Shown here: positions 24,256-33,650 of the stretch, in pieces
Numbering within the stretch: position 1 is the stretch's first letter
How the letters are laid out: each line of letters begins with the position of its first letter
Origin: Chloroflexota bacterium
Lineage (GTDB): Bacteria; Chloroflexota; Anaerolineae; Anaerolineales; Villigracilaceae
NCBI GenBank assembly: GCA_019873735.1
Contig: JAIOAQ010000009.1
Coordinates: 1 to 64,000 of the forward strand
Length of the DNA stretch: 64,000 bases
Direction: 5' to 3'
Notes under the pieces: generated by a model
Told to the model about the DNA's origin: nothing
Databases searched by the model: none
What the model saw: only the letters and a program-made list of their open reading frames with translations
Position numbers and translations under genes: made by a program

Positions 24256-25530
24256 ATGCCCACAAAATTCCTTGTCCCCCGCCTGGGTGAAGGCGTTGAT
24301 GAAGTGACCATCGTCAAATGGCTGAAAAGCGAAGGCGAAGCGGTCAACGAACTGGAACCGCTGGTCGAGGTCGAGACCGACAAGGTGGTGACCGAGGTGC
24401 CCAGCCCGGCCAGCGGCGTCGTCTTGAAAATCGAGATTCCCGAGGGCAGCCCGGCCCGCGTCGGCCAGGTGATGGCCTGGATCGGGCAACCCGGCGAAAG
24501 CCTCGCCGCGCAGGCCGAAGCCGGGAAACAGGCGGCCAGCCTGCCGGCGCAGGTCGAAGCCGATGCGCAAAAACCGATGGAAGCGGCTTTGCCCGCGGCT
24601 GGAACGCCCTCCGGCGGGCTACCGACCGGCGGCGCGGCGGGTTTCCTCTCGCCGGTGGTGCGCAAGATGGCCGCCGAGCACGGCATAGACCTCTCGCAGG
24701 TGCGCGGCACCGGCCTGGGCGGGCGAATCACCAAACAGGATGTGTTGCAGTTTTTGGAGAGCAGAGCGCAGAAAGCCGAGGGCGTGCAACCTGCCCCAAC
24801 GGCTGTGCAGGCCGCTCCCGCCGTCACGCCTGCGCCGGGCGACCAATTTATCCGCCATTCCACCATCCGCAAGCAGATCGCCGAGCGGATGGTGGCCAGC
24901 AAACGCATCTCGCCGCACGTGCTGACCGTGATGGAAGCCGACCTGTCGCGGGTCATCGCCCACCGCGCCGCCAACAAAGCGCTCTTCGCTCGCGACGGCG
25001 TCCACCTGACCTTCACGGCCTACTTCGTGGCTGCCCTGGCCGCCGCGCTGAAGGCCCATCCGCTGGTCAACTCCACCTGGACGGAGGAGGGCCTGATCCT
25101 GCACGGCGACATCCACATCGGCATGGCCACCTCGCTCGGCGCGGAGGGGCTGATCGTGCCGGTCATCCGTCACGCCGACCGGCTCTCTCTGCTGGGCATT
25201 GCCCGGGCGGTCAACGACCTGGCCGAGCGGGCGCGGACCAAGCGTCTGCAGCCGGAAGAAGTGCGGGACGCCACCTTCACCCTCACCAATCACGGCACAG
25301 CCGGTTCCCTCTTTGCCATGCCGATCATCAGCCAGCCGCAATGCGGCATCCTCGGCACCGGAACAATTCAGAAGCGCCCGGTGGTGATCACCGACGCCGA
25401 CGGCAACGACGCCATCGCCATCCGCCCCATGGTGTACCTGTCCTTCGTCTTCGATCACCGCATCCTGGACGGGGCAAGCGCCGACGCCTTCCTGGCGGCG
25501 GTCAAGGAGACGCTGGAAGGGTGGAAGTAA
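24256..25530 (+). CDS. Dihydrolipoamide acyltransferase (E2) of a 2-oxoacid dehydrogenase complex
   Basis: 424 residues; GGAGG precedes the ATG. One lipoyl domain at about 1-78 with the lipoylated Lys43 in ETDKVV, an Ala/Pro-rich linker, a peripheral subunit-binding domain (about 130-165, SPVVRKMAAEHGIDLSQVRG), a second linker, and the acyltransferase core ending with His401 and Asp405 in FDHRILDG. It transfers the acyl group from E1-bound thiamine diphosphate to CoA. It belongs with the fused E1 upstream; the two are separated only by the repeat-flanked four-helix-bundle cassette. It converges on pyrH with 14 bases between. Confidence 0.93.
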   Translation: MPTKFLVPRLGEGVDEVTIVKWLKSEGEAVNELEPLVEVETDKVVTEVPSPASGVVLKIEIPEGSPARVGQVMAWIGQPGESLAAQAEAGKQAASLPAQVEADAQKPMEAALPAAGTPSGGLPTGGAAGFLSPVVRKMAAEHGIDLSQVRGTGLGGRITKQDVLQFLESRAQKAEGVQPAPTAVQAAPAVTPAPGDQFIRHSTIRKQIAERMVASKRISPHVLTVMEADLSRVIAHRAANKALFARDGVHLTFTAYFVAALAAALKAHPLVNSTWTEEGLILHGDIHIGMATSLGAEGLIVPVIRHADRLSLLGIARAVNDLAERARTKRLQPEEVRDATFTLTNHGTAGSLFAMPIISQPQCGILGTGTIQKRPVVITDADGNDAIAIRPMVYLSFVFDHRILDGASADAFLAAVKETLEGWK

Positions 25531-25544
25531 CTGCTAGAAGTAAC

Positions 25545-26261
<717 letters not shown>

Positions 26262-26282
26262 TCAAGTCTCCTTATCATTTAG

Positions 26283-26309
26283 AAAAAAGGCCAACCGTTT
26301 GGTTGGCCT
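26283..26309 (-). terminator. Hairpin with U-run between tsf and pyrH
   Basis: Nine-bp perfect stem (AGGCCAACC / GGTTGGCCT), four-base loop, followed on the minus strand by six T residues. It lies only about 20 bases before the pyrH start, leaving no space for a new promoter after it, so pyrH must be read by partial readthrough or from a promoter inside tsf. Confidence 0.75.
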
Positions 26310-26316
26310 GAAAGTT

Positions 26317-26922
26317 TTATTCACCGATTCTCTCGCCGAGTTCCCAGCGCTGGAAGCGCCGGATGACAATATTTTCGCCCAGCGCGGCAATCTGTTCCAG
26401 CAGCAGTTTTTCAATTGGGGTTTTCTCGTCGCGGATGTACACCTGGCGCAGCAAGCAAACCTCATCCTTAAATTTTTCGAGTCGACCGGCCGCGATGCGT
26501 TCAAGCATATTTTCGGGCTTGCCTTCTTCCCGCGCCCGGGCGCGAGCAATTTCCGCCTCGTGTTCCAGCACATCTGCCGGAATCTCATCTTCTTTGATGT
26601 AGAGCGGAGCAGCAGCCGCAATTTGCAAGGCAATCTCGTGCGCAAACTTGCGGAAGTTTTCAGAGCGGGCAACGAAATCGGTCTCACAGTTGACTTCCAC
26701 CATGACGCCCACACGGCCATTGCCATGCGAATACAGTTCAATGATGCCTTGCGAGGCCTCGCGGTCTGCGCGCTTGGCAGCCGTAGCCATGCCTTTCTCG
26801 CGCAAAAAGTCCACCGCCTTTTGAAAATCGCCATTGGCCGCTTCAAGCGCCTTGCGGCAATCCAGGATTCCCACGCCGGTAGCAGAGCGCAGTTCTTTCA
26901 CCATTTCAGCAGTAATTTCCAT
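26317..26922 (-). CDS. tsf: Elongation factor Ts
   Basis: 201 residues, the short form of EF-Ts. The N-terminal UBA-like segment VKELRSATGVGILDCRKALEAANGDFQKAVDFLREKG-type is clear (seen at residues 9-45), followed by the core with NCETDFVARSE (around 80-90) and EIALQIAAAAP. It recycles EF-Tu by exchanging GDP. Two bases separate it from the rpsB stop codon, so the two are translated from one mRNA. Confidence 0.96.
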   Translation of the reverse strand: MEITAEMVKELRSATGVGILDCRKALEAANGDFQKAVDFLREKGMATAAKRADREASQGIIELYSHGNGRVGVMVEVNCETDFVARSENFRKFAHEIALQIAAAAPLYIKEDEIPADVLEHEAEIARARAREEGKPENMLERIAAGRLEKFKDEVCLLRQVYIRDEKTPIEKLLLEQIAALGENIVIRRFQRWELGERIGE

Positions 26923-26924
26923 GT

Positions 26925-27890
26925 CTACTCTTCCTCAGATTCGTCGTTGTCTTTGGCCTCTACAGCCGTTTCATTCAGCAACTGCTCGACAATTTGTTCG
27001 GGCAGTTCATCATCTTCAATTTCTTCCTCAATATCTTCATCTTCTTCATCAATGGCTGACGGGCGGCTTAATTTTGCCAGCGTAGCCGTACCAAGCAAGG
27101 CTTCATCTTCGATCTCTTCGTCATCCTCAATGATGCGTGCCGGCTTGCGCGCGGGTGCAGCAACGGCCTGACCGGCTTCTGCGCTCTCCTCAAGAACATC
27201 ATCCTTGCGCATGGCTTTGCCTTCAAGCACTGCATCTGCAATTTTACCCACCAGCAATTTAATGGCACGAATGGCATCATCGTTGGAGGGGATGACATAA
27301 TCCACGCCCCGCGGGTCACAATTGGTATCTACCAGGGCGACGATCGGGATATTGAGCAAGCGCGCCTCGTGGACAGCGCCATCCTCGCGGCCCACATCAA
27401 TGACGAAGAGCAAGTCGGGCAGGCGCTTCATCGAACGAATGCCGGAAAGGCGCGTCCGCAGACGGGTGACCTCGCGCTGGATCAAGAGGGACTCTTTCTT
27501 GGTCAGGTGGCTGAGTTCGCCCGTCTCGAGCATGCGTTCCAGGCGCTCCAGTTGCTGCACACGCTGGGAAATTGTGCTCCAGTTGGTGAGCATGCCCCCC
27601 ATCCAGTGTTCATTGACGTATGGCATGCCGCAGCGCGTGGCCTCTTCGGCAATCGTCTCCTGAGCCTGACGCTTTGTGCCAACAAAGAGGACAATTCCTC
27701 CGTTGGCGACTGTGTTGCGGACCACAGCATACGCTTGGTTAAGGAGTTTAACCGTCTGCTGCAAGTCAATAATATGAATGCCGTTCCGCTCAGTGAAGAT
27801 GTACGGCTTCATGTGGGGGTCCCACTTGTTGGTGCGGTGACCAAAATGGACACCACTTTCAAGCAGGGCCTTCATAGAAATAACGGCCAT
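26925..27890 (-). CDS. rpsB: 30S ribosomal protein S2 with long acidic C-terminal tail
   Basis: 321 residues from the ATG at 27890, chosen because GGAGG lies upstream; an in-frame upstream extension has no S2 similarity. Typical S2 motifs: [35 protein letters not shown] at the start (residues 7-41), [12 protein letters not shown], and [11 protein letters not shown]...ALVDTNCDP. The S2 fold ends near residue 225. About 95 further residues are very acidic, with several DEE/EED runs, longer than in most bacteria. Confidence 0.96.
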   Translation of the reverse strand: MAVISMKALLESGVHFGHRTNKWDPHMKPYIFTERNGIHIIDLQQTVKLLNQAYAVVRNTVANGGIVLFVGTKRQAQETIAEEATRCGMPYVNEHWMGGMLTNWSTISQRVQQLERLERMLETGELSHLTKKESLLIQREVTRLRTRLSGIRSMKRLPDLLFVIDVGREDGAVHEARLLNIPIVALVDTNCDPRGVDYVIPSNDDAIRAIKLLVGKIADAVLEGKAMRKDDVLEESAEAGQAVAAPARKPARIIEDDEEIEDEALLGTATLAKLSRPSAIDEEDEDIEEEIEDDELPEQIVEQLLNETAVEAKDNDESEEE

Positions 27891-28057
27891 GATTGGAAAC
27901 CTCCTTCGCGTTTGGCCTCCGCCTCCTTCATTCCCGCCGGTTACTGTGTCCATCTGGTCCACAGCACGCACCGGCAAGTCTGGAGGCGTGTGAGATTGGG
28001 GCAATTCATGCCTGCCCCTGGGCAGGATAGCCCCTGGTCTATGCCAGAAGCGGCGGG

Positions 28058-28086
28058 ATTATACCACAAAAAATTGCTCAAAAAAC
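28058..28086 (-). promoter_or_regulatory. Promoter of the rpsB-tsf(-pyrH) operon
   Basis: TATAAT on the minus strand at 28063-28058, preceded 17 bases upstream by the weak hexamer GTTTTT. The leader to the rpsB start would be about 160 bases. The box comes directly after the terminator hairpin of the DUF2917 gene. Confidence 0.45.
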
Positions 28087-28117
28087 AGATGCACCCTGTC
28101 TGCTCCCAGGGTGCATC
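28080..28117 (-). terminator. Rho-independent terminator after the DUF2917 gene
   Basis: Eleven-bp perfect stem (GATGCACCCTG / CAGGGTGCATC) with an eight-base loop, followed on the minus strand by GTTTTTTG. It isolates the DUF2917 gene from rpsB. Confidence 0.85.
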
Positions 28118-28167
28118 TCAGTAGCCGAGCGCCCATGTACACTCGGAGGAGAAAGCGTTGCAAACAA

Positions 28168-28398
28168 TTAGATGACGCGTACGACTGCGTCGCGCATGGC
28201 TTCTACCAGTACGGGGCCGCGCTTGACCTGGTCAAAACGCTCGCCTGCGAAGAGAATATAATCACGGCGGTCATTGGGTTGGGTCAGCCACAAAATGCCT
28301 TTTTCGCAGACGATGGTGGTACCGGGTTTGCAATTGGTAATGCGTTCAACGCCGCGGCGGCGGAGTTCAACAGTTGTGTTTTTCAAAGCAGCATTCAT
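28168..28398 (-). CDS. Small DUF2917 family protein
   Basis: 76 residues from the ATG at 28398 with GGAGG five bases upstream; a TTG four codons earlier lies inside that site and was rejected. The sequence has the family's core: KPGTTIVCEKGILWLTQPNDRRDYIL followed by AGERF (the first run spans residues about 24-49), a small beta-barrel of cupin-like length. Function of the family is unknown. It is transcribed away from the MocR-type regulator at 28566, which suggests that it is that regulator's target. Confidence 0.8.
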   Translation of the reverse strand: MNAALKNTTVELRRRGVERITNCKPGTTIVCEKGILWLTQPNDRRDYILFAGERFDQVKRGPVLVEAMRDAVVRVI

Positions 28399-28483
28399 CT
28401 TTACCTCCAAAACTTACAAACGATTGATTTACACCCTTATTTTCTACAATATGACAAAAAAGTACAGATGCAGATTATTGAAT

Positions 28484-28511
28484 TTGTATTCATAACAGTT
28501 TGGTGTATAAT
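28484..28511 (+). promoter_or_regulatory. Promoter of the MocR gene with possible operators
   Basis: TTGTAT, 16-base spacer, TATAAT (28506-28511). Around it, AACTGTA is repeated directly at 28513-28519 and 28538-28544, and AGTACAG (28461-28467) is the complement of CTGTACT (28515-28521). These spaced repeats in the divergent region fit MocR operators, which often bind two direct half-sites. Confidence 0.5.
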
Positions 28512-28565
28512 CAACTGTACTGGTCAAAAATTGGACAAACTGTATGCTAATAGATTGCATAAGCA

Positions 28566-30008
28566 ATGAAAAGTAAAACTTCTCAACTAATCTATGAGCA
28601 AATTGCCAACCGCCTGACGGAATTGATCGAGCGTGGGACATATCGTCCCGGGCAGCGCCTGCCATCGGTCCGGCAAATGAGCCGCCGGCAGGCAGTCAGC
28701 ATCAGCACGGTTTTACAGGCCTATCGGCTGTTGGAAAGTCGGGGTTTGATTGAGGCACGTCCGCAGTCGGGCTACTATGTCTGTGCGCCATCCAGAAACA
28801 GTCTGCCCGAACCCGAGATTTCATCTCCGGGGCCAGATCCATGCCGGGTCAGTCTGCAAGAGTTAATTCTTATGGTGCTGCGCGATACCCTCAATCCCAA
28901 CCTGGCGCACCTGGGTGCAGCATTGCCCAATATTGAACTGCTGCCGGTGGAAAGAATCAACCGCATTATGGCTGCCTTATCCCGCCAAAGCGGAAGAGAA
29001 TTGCACGAATACCAATTCCCGCCGGGGTTGGAATCGCTGCGAATAGAAATCGCCAGACGGTCTGCAATGTATGGGTGCAGCCTGTCACCAAACGATATTG
29101 TCATCACCTCGGGCGGCAACGAGGCGATTGATCTATGCCTGCGGGCGGTCTGCTGGCCTGGTGACATTGTCGCCATCGAAACGCCAATGTATTTCGGAAC
29201 ACTCCAGGCGCTGGAAACACACGGCCTGCGCGCTCTGGAGATTCCAACCCATCCACGCGACGGCATCAGCCTGGAAGCGCTTCAGTTTGCTATTGAACAC
29301 AATCCTGTAAAAGCCGTGCTGGTGATTTCAAATTTCAACAATCCCTTAGGTTCGTCCATCCCTGACGAGAAGAAAAAAGAATTGGTGCAATTGCTGGAAC
29401 GTTACGACATTCCACTGATCGAGAATGATGTCTCTGGGGAAATTTACTTCACCCAAGAGCGGCCGACGGTATGCAAAGCCTTTGACCGCAAGGGCCTGGT
29501 GATGTTGTGTTCCTCTTTCTCAAAGGACATCAGTCCTGCCTTGCGGGTAGGCTGGACGGCTGCAGGAAAGTTCAAATCTCAAGTGGAATGGCTCAAATTT
29601 ACGTCTACCGGGGCGGCTACCGCCACTTTACCGCAGGCAACCATTGCCGAATTTCTCAAAAGCGGGGGCTATGACGCTCACCTGCGGCGCATTCGCAGGG
29701 AGTATGCTCGCAATGTGAGTTTGATGTCTCAAACTGTGATGCGTTATTTTCCCGAAGGGACACGGGTCACACGTCCAATGGGCGGTTTTGTCGTCTGGGT
29801 GCAATTGCCGGATACGGTCGATTCGCTGGAATTGTACAAGCGGGCGCTTGCGGGTGGGATAGCAATTACGCCAGGGTATGTCTTCTCGCCTACCAATCAG
29901 TTCCCTCACTTTATCCGCCTGAACGCTGCCGAGTGGACATATGCGACCGAGCGCGCGCTCGAAAAGTTGGGGGAAATGGTCAAAGAGTTAACAGAGTCCG
30001 CGGCGTAG
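28566..30008 (+). CDS. MocR-type regulator: GntR winged helix fused to a class I aminotransferase domain
   Basis: 480 residues. Residues about 8-75 are a GntR-type winged helix (YEQIANRLTELIERG, LPSVRQMSRRQAVSISTVLQAY). Residues about 100-475 form a fold type I PLP domain with NFNNPLGSS and the PLP-binding Lys in SSFSKDISPALRVGW. MocR proteins use PLP or an amino acid as effector and usually control a divergent gene. Here that gene would be the DUF2917 gene starting 167 bases away. Full aminotransferase activity is possible but not expected. It converges on dnaA with a shared hairpin between. Confidence 0.92.
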   Translation: MKSKTSQLIYEQIANRLTELIERGTYRPGQRLPSVRQMSRRQAVSISTVLQAYRLLESRGLIEARPQSGYYVCAPSRNSLPEPEISSPGPDPCRVSLQELILMVLRDTLNPNLAHLGAALPNIELLPVERINRIMAALSRQSGRELHEYQFPPGLESLRIEIARRSAMYGCSLSPNDIVITSGGNEAIDLCLRAVCWPGDIVAIETPMYFGTLQALETHGLRALEIPTHPRDGISLEALQFAIEHNPVKAVLVISNFNNPLGSSIPDEKKKELVQLLERYDIPLIENDVSGEIYFTQERPTVCKAFDRKGLVMLCSSFSKDISPALRVGWTAAGKFKSQVEWLKFTSTGAATATLPQATIAEFLKSGGYDAHLRRIRREYARNVSLMSQTVMRYFPEGTRVTRPMGGFVVWVQLPDTVDSLELYKRALAGGIAITPGYVFSPTNQFPHFIRLNAAEWTYATERALEKLGEMVKELTESAA

Positions 30009-30014
30009 TGTAGC

Positions 30015-30051
30015 AAAAATTGAGGAGCCTCGCAGGTATCTGCGAGGCTCC
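30015..30051 (-). terminator. Terminator hairpin between MocR gene and dnaA
   Basis: Twelve-bp perfect stem (GGAGCCTCGCAG / CTGCGAGGCTCC), loop GTAT. On the minus strand it is followed by TCAATTTTTG, so it terminates dnaA; on the plus strand there is no T-run, though it may still slow readthrough. Confidence 0.8.
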
Positions 30052-30055
30052 TGAT

Positions 30056-31399
30056 CTATGCCACTGCCGCCGGGCTGTACAACTGCCGGCGGATCTCCAC
30101 AACGCGGCGGCGCAAGCGATCGTCGCGTTCGAGCAAATCCGAGATTTTTTCAATGGCATACATGACGGTCGTATGATCGCGCCCGCCCAGAGCCTGGCCG
30201 ATTTGCGGCAAGGATGCGTTTGCTTCCTCCCGCAGCAGGTACATGGCTACCTGACGCGGCAGGGCAACTTCACGCGAGCGGTCGCGTCCCAGCAACTTTT
30301 CGGTGGGCATGTTAAACGAACGGGCCACCAAATCTAAGACATGTTCAGGGCGCACATCACCGCGCGGGGGCAGCAAGTCGGCCAGAGCCATTTCGGCCAC
30401 CTGCCCGCTGATGGGCATGCCGCTCAATTCGGAAAAAGCCATCACCCGATTGAGCGCCCCCTCCAATTCGCGAATGTTGGACTGTACGCGGTTGGCAATC
30501 AGGTTCAAAATTTCATCCGGCACATAGCGGCCGTTCCGTTCGGCCTTAGCACGCAAAATGGCCAGGCGTGTCTCCAAATCGGGGGGCTGAATATCGGCGG
30601 TCAATCCCCATTCAAAGCGGGAACGCAAACGTTCTTCCAGGGTGACCAGCGACTTTGGCGGCCTATCGGATGAGACGATAATCTGCTTATCTTGCCCGTG
30701 GAGATGATTGAAGGTATGAAAGAACTCTTCCTGGGTTGATTCCTTGCCGGCGATGAATTGAATGTCGTCAATCAGCAGGACATCAATCGAGCGGTATTTT
30801 TCGCGGAATGCGGGGGTGGTATGGGTGCGGATGGCGTTGATCAGGTCGTTGGTAAATTCTTCTGAAGAGACATACAGGACATTCAGTCCCTGCTCCTGGC
30901 AAGCGTTGCCGGTGGCCTGCAGCAGGTGGGTTTTGCCCAGCCCAACGCCGCCATACAGGAAAAGCGGGTTATAGGCGCGCGCCGGTCTCTCTACCACCGC
31001 CTGAGCGGCTGCATGCGCCAAGCGGTTGCCCGACCCAACCACAAAGGTATCAAAGGTATAACGCGGGTTCAGGGTTGGGTTGCGCGGCCGGGGGGCGGGT
31101 TGAGGCTGGGGGTCCGCCTCGCCCGCCTCGGGTTCAGAAGGAAGCGAAAACTCTCCCGATTGGACAACGAAGCAAACGTCAACGTTCAACCCCAATACCT
31201 CTTTGAGTAATCGAATCACCGTGCCCGACAAGCGGCTCTCCAGCCAATCACGGGCATAGGCATTGCGCACCCCAACAGTGAGAACGTTGCCCTGTAAGGA
31301 AAGCGCATACGTATCGCGCACCCAGGTGTCAAAGGATGCCTTGGGCATTTCGAGTTCAAGTTGTCCCAGTACCGATTGCCAAGCCTGCTCTGCGTTCAT
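30056..31399 (-). CDS. dnaA: Chromosomal replication initiator DnaA
   Basis: 447 residues; TTGGAG precedes the ATG. Domain I at about 1-80 (WQSVLGQLELEMPKASFDTWV), a Pro-rich domain II, the AAA+ domain III from about 110 with Walker A GGVGLGKTHLL and Walker B LLIDDIQFIAGKE, and domain IV with the signature GGRDHTTVMYAIEKI near the C-terminus. It melts the origin and starts replication. The neighbouring genes are not dnaN or recF, unlike in many bacteria. The 474-bp region upstream may hold the origin. Confidence 0.97.
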   Translation of the reverse strand: MNAEQAWQSVLGQLELEMPKASFDTWVRDTYALSLQGNVLTVGVRNAYARDWLESRLSGTVIRLLKEVLGLNVDVCFVVQSGEFSLPSEPEAGEADPQPQPAPRPRNPTLNPRYTFDTFVVGSGNRLAHAAAQAVVERPARAYNPLFLYGGVGLGKTHLLQATGNACQEQGLNVLYVSSEEFTNDLINAIRTHTTPAFREKYRSIDVLLIDDIQFIAGKESTQEEFFHTFNHLHGQDKQIIVSSDRPPKSLVTLEERLRSRFEWGLTADIQPPDLETRLAILRAKAERNGRYVPDEILNLIANRVQSNIRELEGALNRVMAFSELSGMPISGQVAEMALADLLPPRGDVRPEHVLDLVARSFNMPTEKLLGRDRSREVALPRQVAMYLLREEANASLPQIGQALGGRDHTTVMYAIEKISDLLERDDRLRRRVVEIRRQLYSPAAVA

Positions 31400-31873
31400 C
31401 TTTGCTCCAAGAGGTGGGATTTAGCGATAGGAAACCAAGCCGCGTGGAAAGCCCAGCGGATTAGCACAAATCGGTAATTCTATTGTGATCTAACTATAAA
31501 CAGGGTATTGGACGTGCCTCCAAGCACACATCCTATCTCAGCGTCGCCATTCATTCTAGCAGAAAATCGGGCGGCTGACTACACGGCAAACCTACGCTAT
31601 CTTAAAAAATTCCAGATTTTTAAGACAAGTGAATGTTAAAACAAAGCGCAACAGCCAAACTGAGCAAGCAAAAATTGGAACATGTGTTTTAGCCACTTCT
31701 CGTTATCTCCCCCTCAGGAACCCCCATATATAGGATTTTTTTAAGAAAACACCCTTTGTTTACCACATCTATCAATTGGGGCTTTTGCAACAACATCTGT
31801 GCGGCAGGCAAATGACGCGCGCAATTCTGCGATTCGTCAATGTAAAAAAGAGATTAAGAAGGTTAACAAAGGG
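31400..31873. other. Gene-free region upstream of dnaA (origin candidate)
   Basis: No coding sequence. Bases about 31590-31880 are AT-rich relative to the surroundings. Features seen: an inverted repeat CTTAAAAA...TTTTTAAG (31600-31624), an AT-rich stretch with ATATATAGGATTTTTTTAAG (about 31727-31746), and GGTTAACAAAGGGTTAAACC near the kinase stop codon. No perfect DnaA box (TTATNCACA) was found on either strand. It contains the dnaA promoter, not clearly identifiable. Confidence 0.4.
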
Positions 31874-33550
31874 TTAAACCGCAGTATTGCGCGGCACCCA
31901 TGCCAGGATGGTCGTTCCTTCCCCTACGGTGGAAGCAATATCCACTTCTCCCCCAACGCTGTGGGCGCGCGTTTGCATGTTTGCCAGCCCATGGCCGATT
32001 GTGAGATTCATCTTCTCCAGGTCAAAGCCACGCCCATCATCACGGATTTCCATCAGCACGCGTTCATCGGTAGCAAAGACGGCCACCTCAACGCGTTTGG
32101 CATTGGCATGTTTGGCAATATTTGCCAGCGCCTCCTGACAGATGTGAAACAGGGTCAGGGCATGGGTGGGAGGCAAATCGCTCAACGGGTCTTTCGGACA
32201 GGTCAGGTGGGTTTCGGCCAGGGTGTTCGAACGGAACTCGGTCAGCAGGCGTTTGATGCCGTCTACCAGGCCTTCGCCGCCCATCTGGCGGGGACGTAAG
32301 TCAAGGATATAGGCGCGAATATCGCGAATGGTCTGGTTCAACGCAACAATGGCCTGCTGAATGCGTTCTTTGGCTGCCTGGGGATTTTCGTCAATTAAGA
32401 GACTGAGATTCTCAAGCGACAATCCAACCCCGAAAATGGACTGGATCACACCGTCATGCAAATCCATGCCAATCCGTTCGCGCTCTTCCAGCACGGCCGA
32501 GCGGCGGGCATTGCTGTGCAAGCGGGCATTTTCAATGGCCAGGCCGGCCCAATGCCCAACAGCATTGAGCAATTGCACATCACGCTCATCAAAAGGAGAG
32601 CGGCTGCGCGTGACCATGCTCAAAACGCCCATCGTGCTCTCGCCAGATTTGAGCGGGATGCAGACCAACTGCCGGAAACCGGCCTCCACCACCGCATCGC
32701 GTAGATAACGGACATCATTGGCCAGGTCATTGCTGACAATCGTCTCGCCGGTTTGAGCCACCAGACCCACAATGCCCTCGCCAACCGAGAAACGGCTGCG
32801 AGTCCAGAAAGCCTCTGCCGCCTGACCACGATGGAGCACCAGGCTAAGCGTGCGCTTATCATCTTCCAGCAAGAAGAGTTCGCCCGCTTCAACCTTCAGG
32901 TAATTGATGACCAGCCCCAGCGTCCGATTGAGAATCTCTTCCATCTCAAGCGAGGAAGTCAAAGCGGCCGCAATGTTGTTCAGCAATTCCATGTCTTCGG
33001 TGCGGCGCATCAAGACGGCGTCTCTGGCGCAGATTTCCTCATACTGACGGGCATTTTTGATGGCCGTTGCCGCATAGGCCGCCAGCATTTCGATGATGAG
33101 TTCATCATCGGCCGTAAAACGATCGGAACCGATTTTCTCCGTCAGATAAATCTGCCCCAACTGCTTGCCGCCGCTGCGAATCGGCACCCCCAGAAACGAA
33201 CGCATGGGCGGATGTCCCGGCGGGAAACCCGCACTGCGCGGGTCCAGCGTCAGGTCGGGCAAATTGATGGTGTCGGTAGCATTCATCAAGACGCCGATTA
33301 GGCCCAAGCCTTTTGGCGGATGAGGCATGCGCCGGATTTCGTCTTCGCTGATTCCGTGCGTGATAAACTGCTTGAGATTGCCGTCGTCATCCAACACCCC
33401 CACCGCGGCATAACGCGCCTCGGCCTGCTCACATGCCGTGGCAGCAATCCGTTCCAACAGCGATTCCAGCGAAATATCCTGGACCAGTTCCAGGCTGGCG
33501 CGGTGCAGTGCAATCAACCGGTCCTGCAATTGTTCGCGCGTTAAGAGCAT
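31874..33550 (-). CDS. NarL-type sensor histidine kinase with two GAF domains
   Basis: 558 residues from the ATG at 33550; a GTG three codons upstream overlaps the GAGGTG ribosome site. Two GAF domains occupy about 20-175 and 205-350. The HisKA_3 dimerisation helix has the acceptor His in EERERIGMDLHDGVIQSIFG (about 360-380), and the HATPase domain shows HICQEALANIAKHANAK and DDGRGFD...GHGLANMQTRA. No membrane segment, so it is a soluble sensor. It lies upstream of dnaA on the same strand and divergent from the mevalonate operon. No NarL-type response regulator is adjacent. Confidence 0.92.
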   Translation of the reverse strand: MLLTREQLQDRLIALHRASLELVQDISLESLLERIAATACEQAEARYAAVGVLDDDGNLKQFITHGISEDEIRRMPHPPKGLGLIGVLMNATDTINLPDLTLDPRSAGFPPGHPPMRSFLGVPIRSGGKQLGQIYLTEKIGSDRFTADDELIIEMLAAYAATAIKNARQYEEICARDAVLMRRTEDMELLNNIAAALTSSLEMEEILNRTLGLVINYLKVEAGELFLLEDDKRTLSLVLHRGQAAEAFWTRSRFSVGEGIVGLVAQTGETIVSNDLANDVRYLRDAVVEAGFRQLVCIPLKSGESTMGVLSMVTRSRSPFDERDVQLLNAVGHWAGLAIENARLHSNARRSAVLEERERIGMDLHDGVIQSIFGVGLSLENLSLLIDENPQAAKERIQQAIVALNQTIRDIRAYILDLRPRQMGGEGLVDGIKRLLTEFRSNTLAETHLTCPKDPLSDLPPTHALTLFHICQEALANIAKHANAKRVEVAVFATDERVLMEIRDDGRGFDLEKMNLTIGHGLANMQTRAHSVGGEVDIASTVGEGTTILAWVPRNTAV

Positions 33551-33650
33551 GGAATTCACCTCAATCAGGACTATTATATCCGATTAAAGCAAGTCTGATA
33601 GGTTTTGCCAGCAGTGGAGTCTATAATTTTTATGGAGTTTTTAGAAGACA
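33551..33650. promoter_or_regulatory. Divergent promoter region, histidine kinase / mevalonate operon
   Basis: TATAAT is present on the plus strand at 33622-33627, ahead of mvaA, and on the minus strand at 33578-33573, ahead of the kinase. Both lack a good minus-35 hexamer at normal spacing, which could mean dependence on an activator. Confidence 0.5.

Noticed and set aside
31727-31760. DnaA boxes near dnaA
   Set aside because: Only sequences with two or more mismatches to TTATNCACA were found, such as TTTACCACA, which is not enough to claim an origin.
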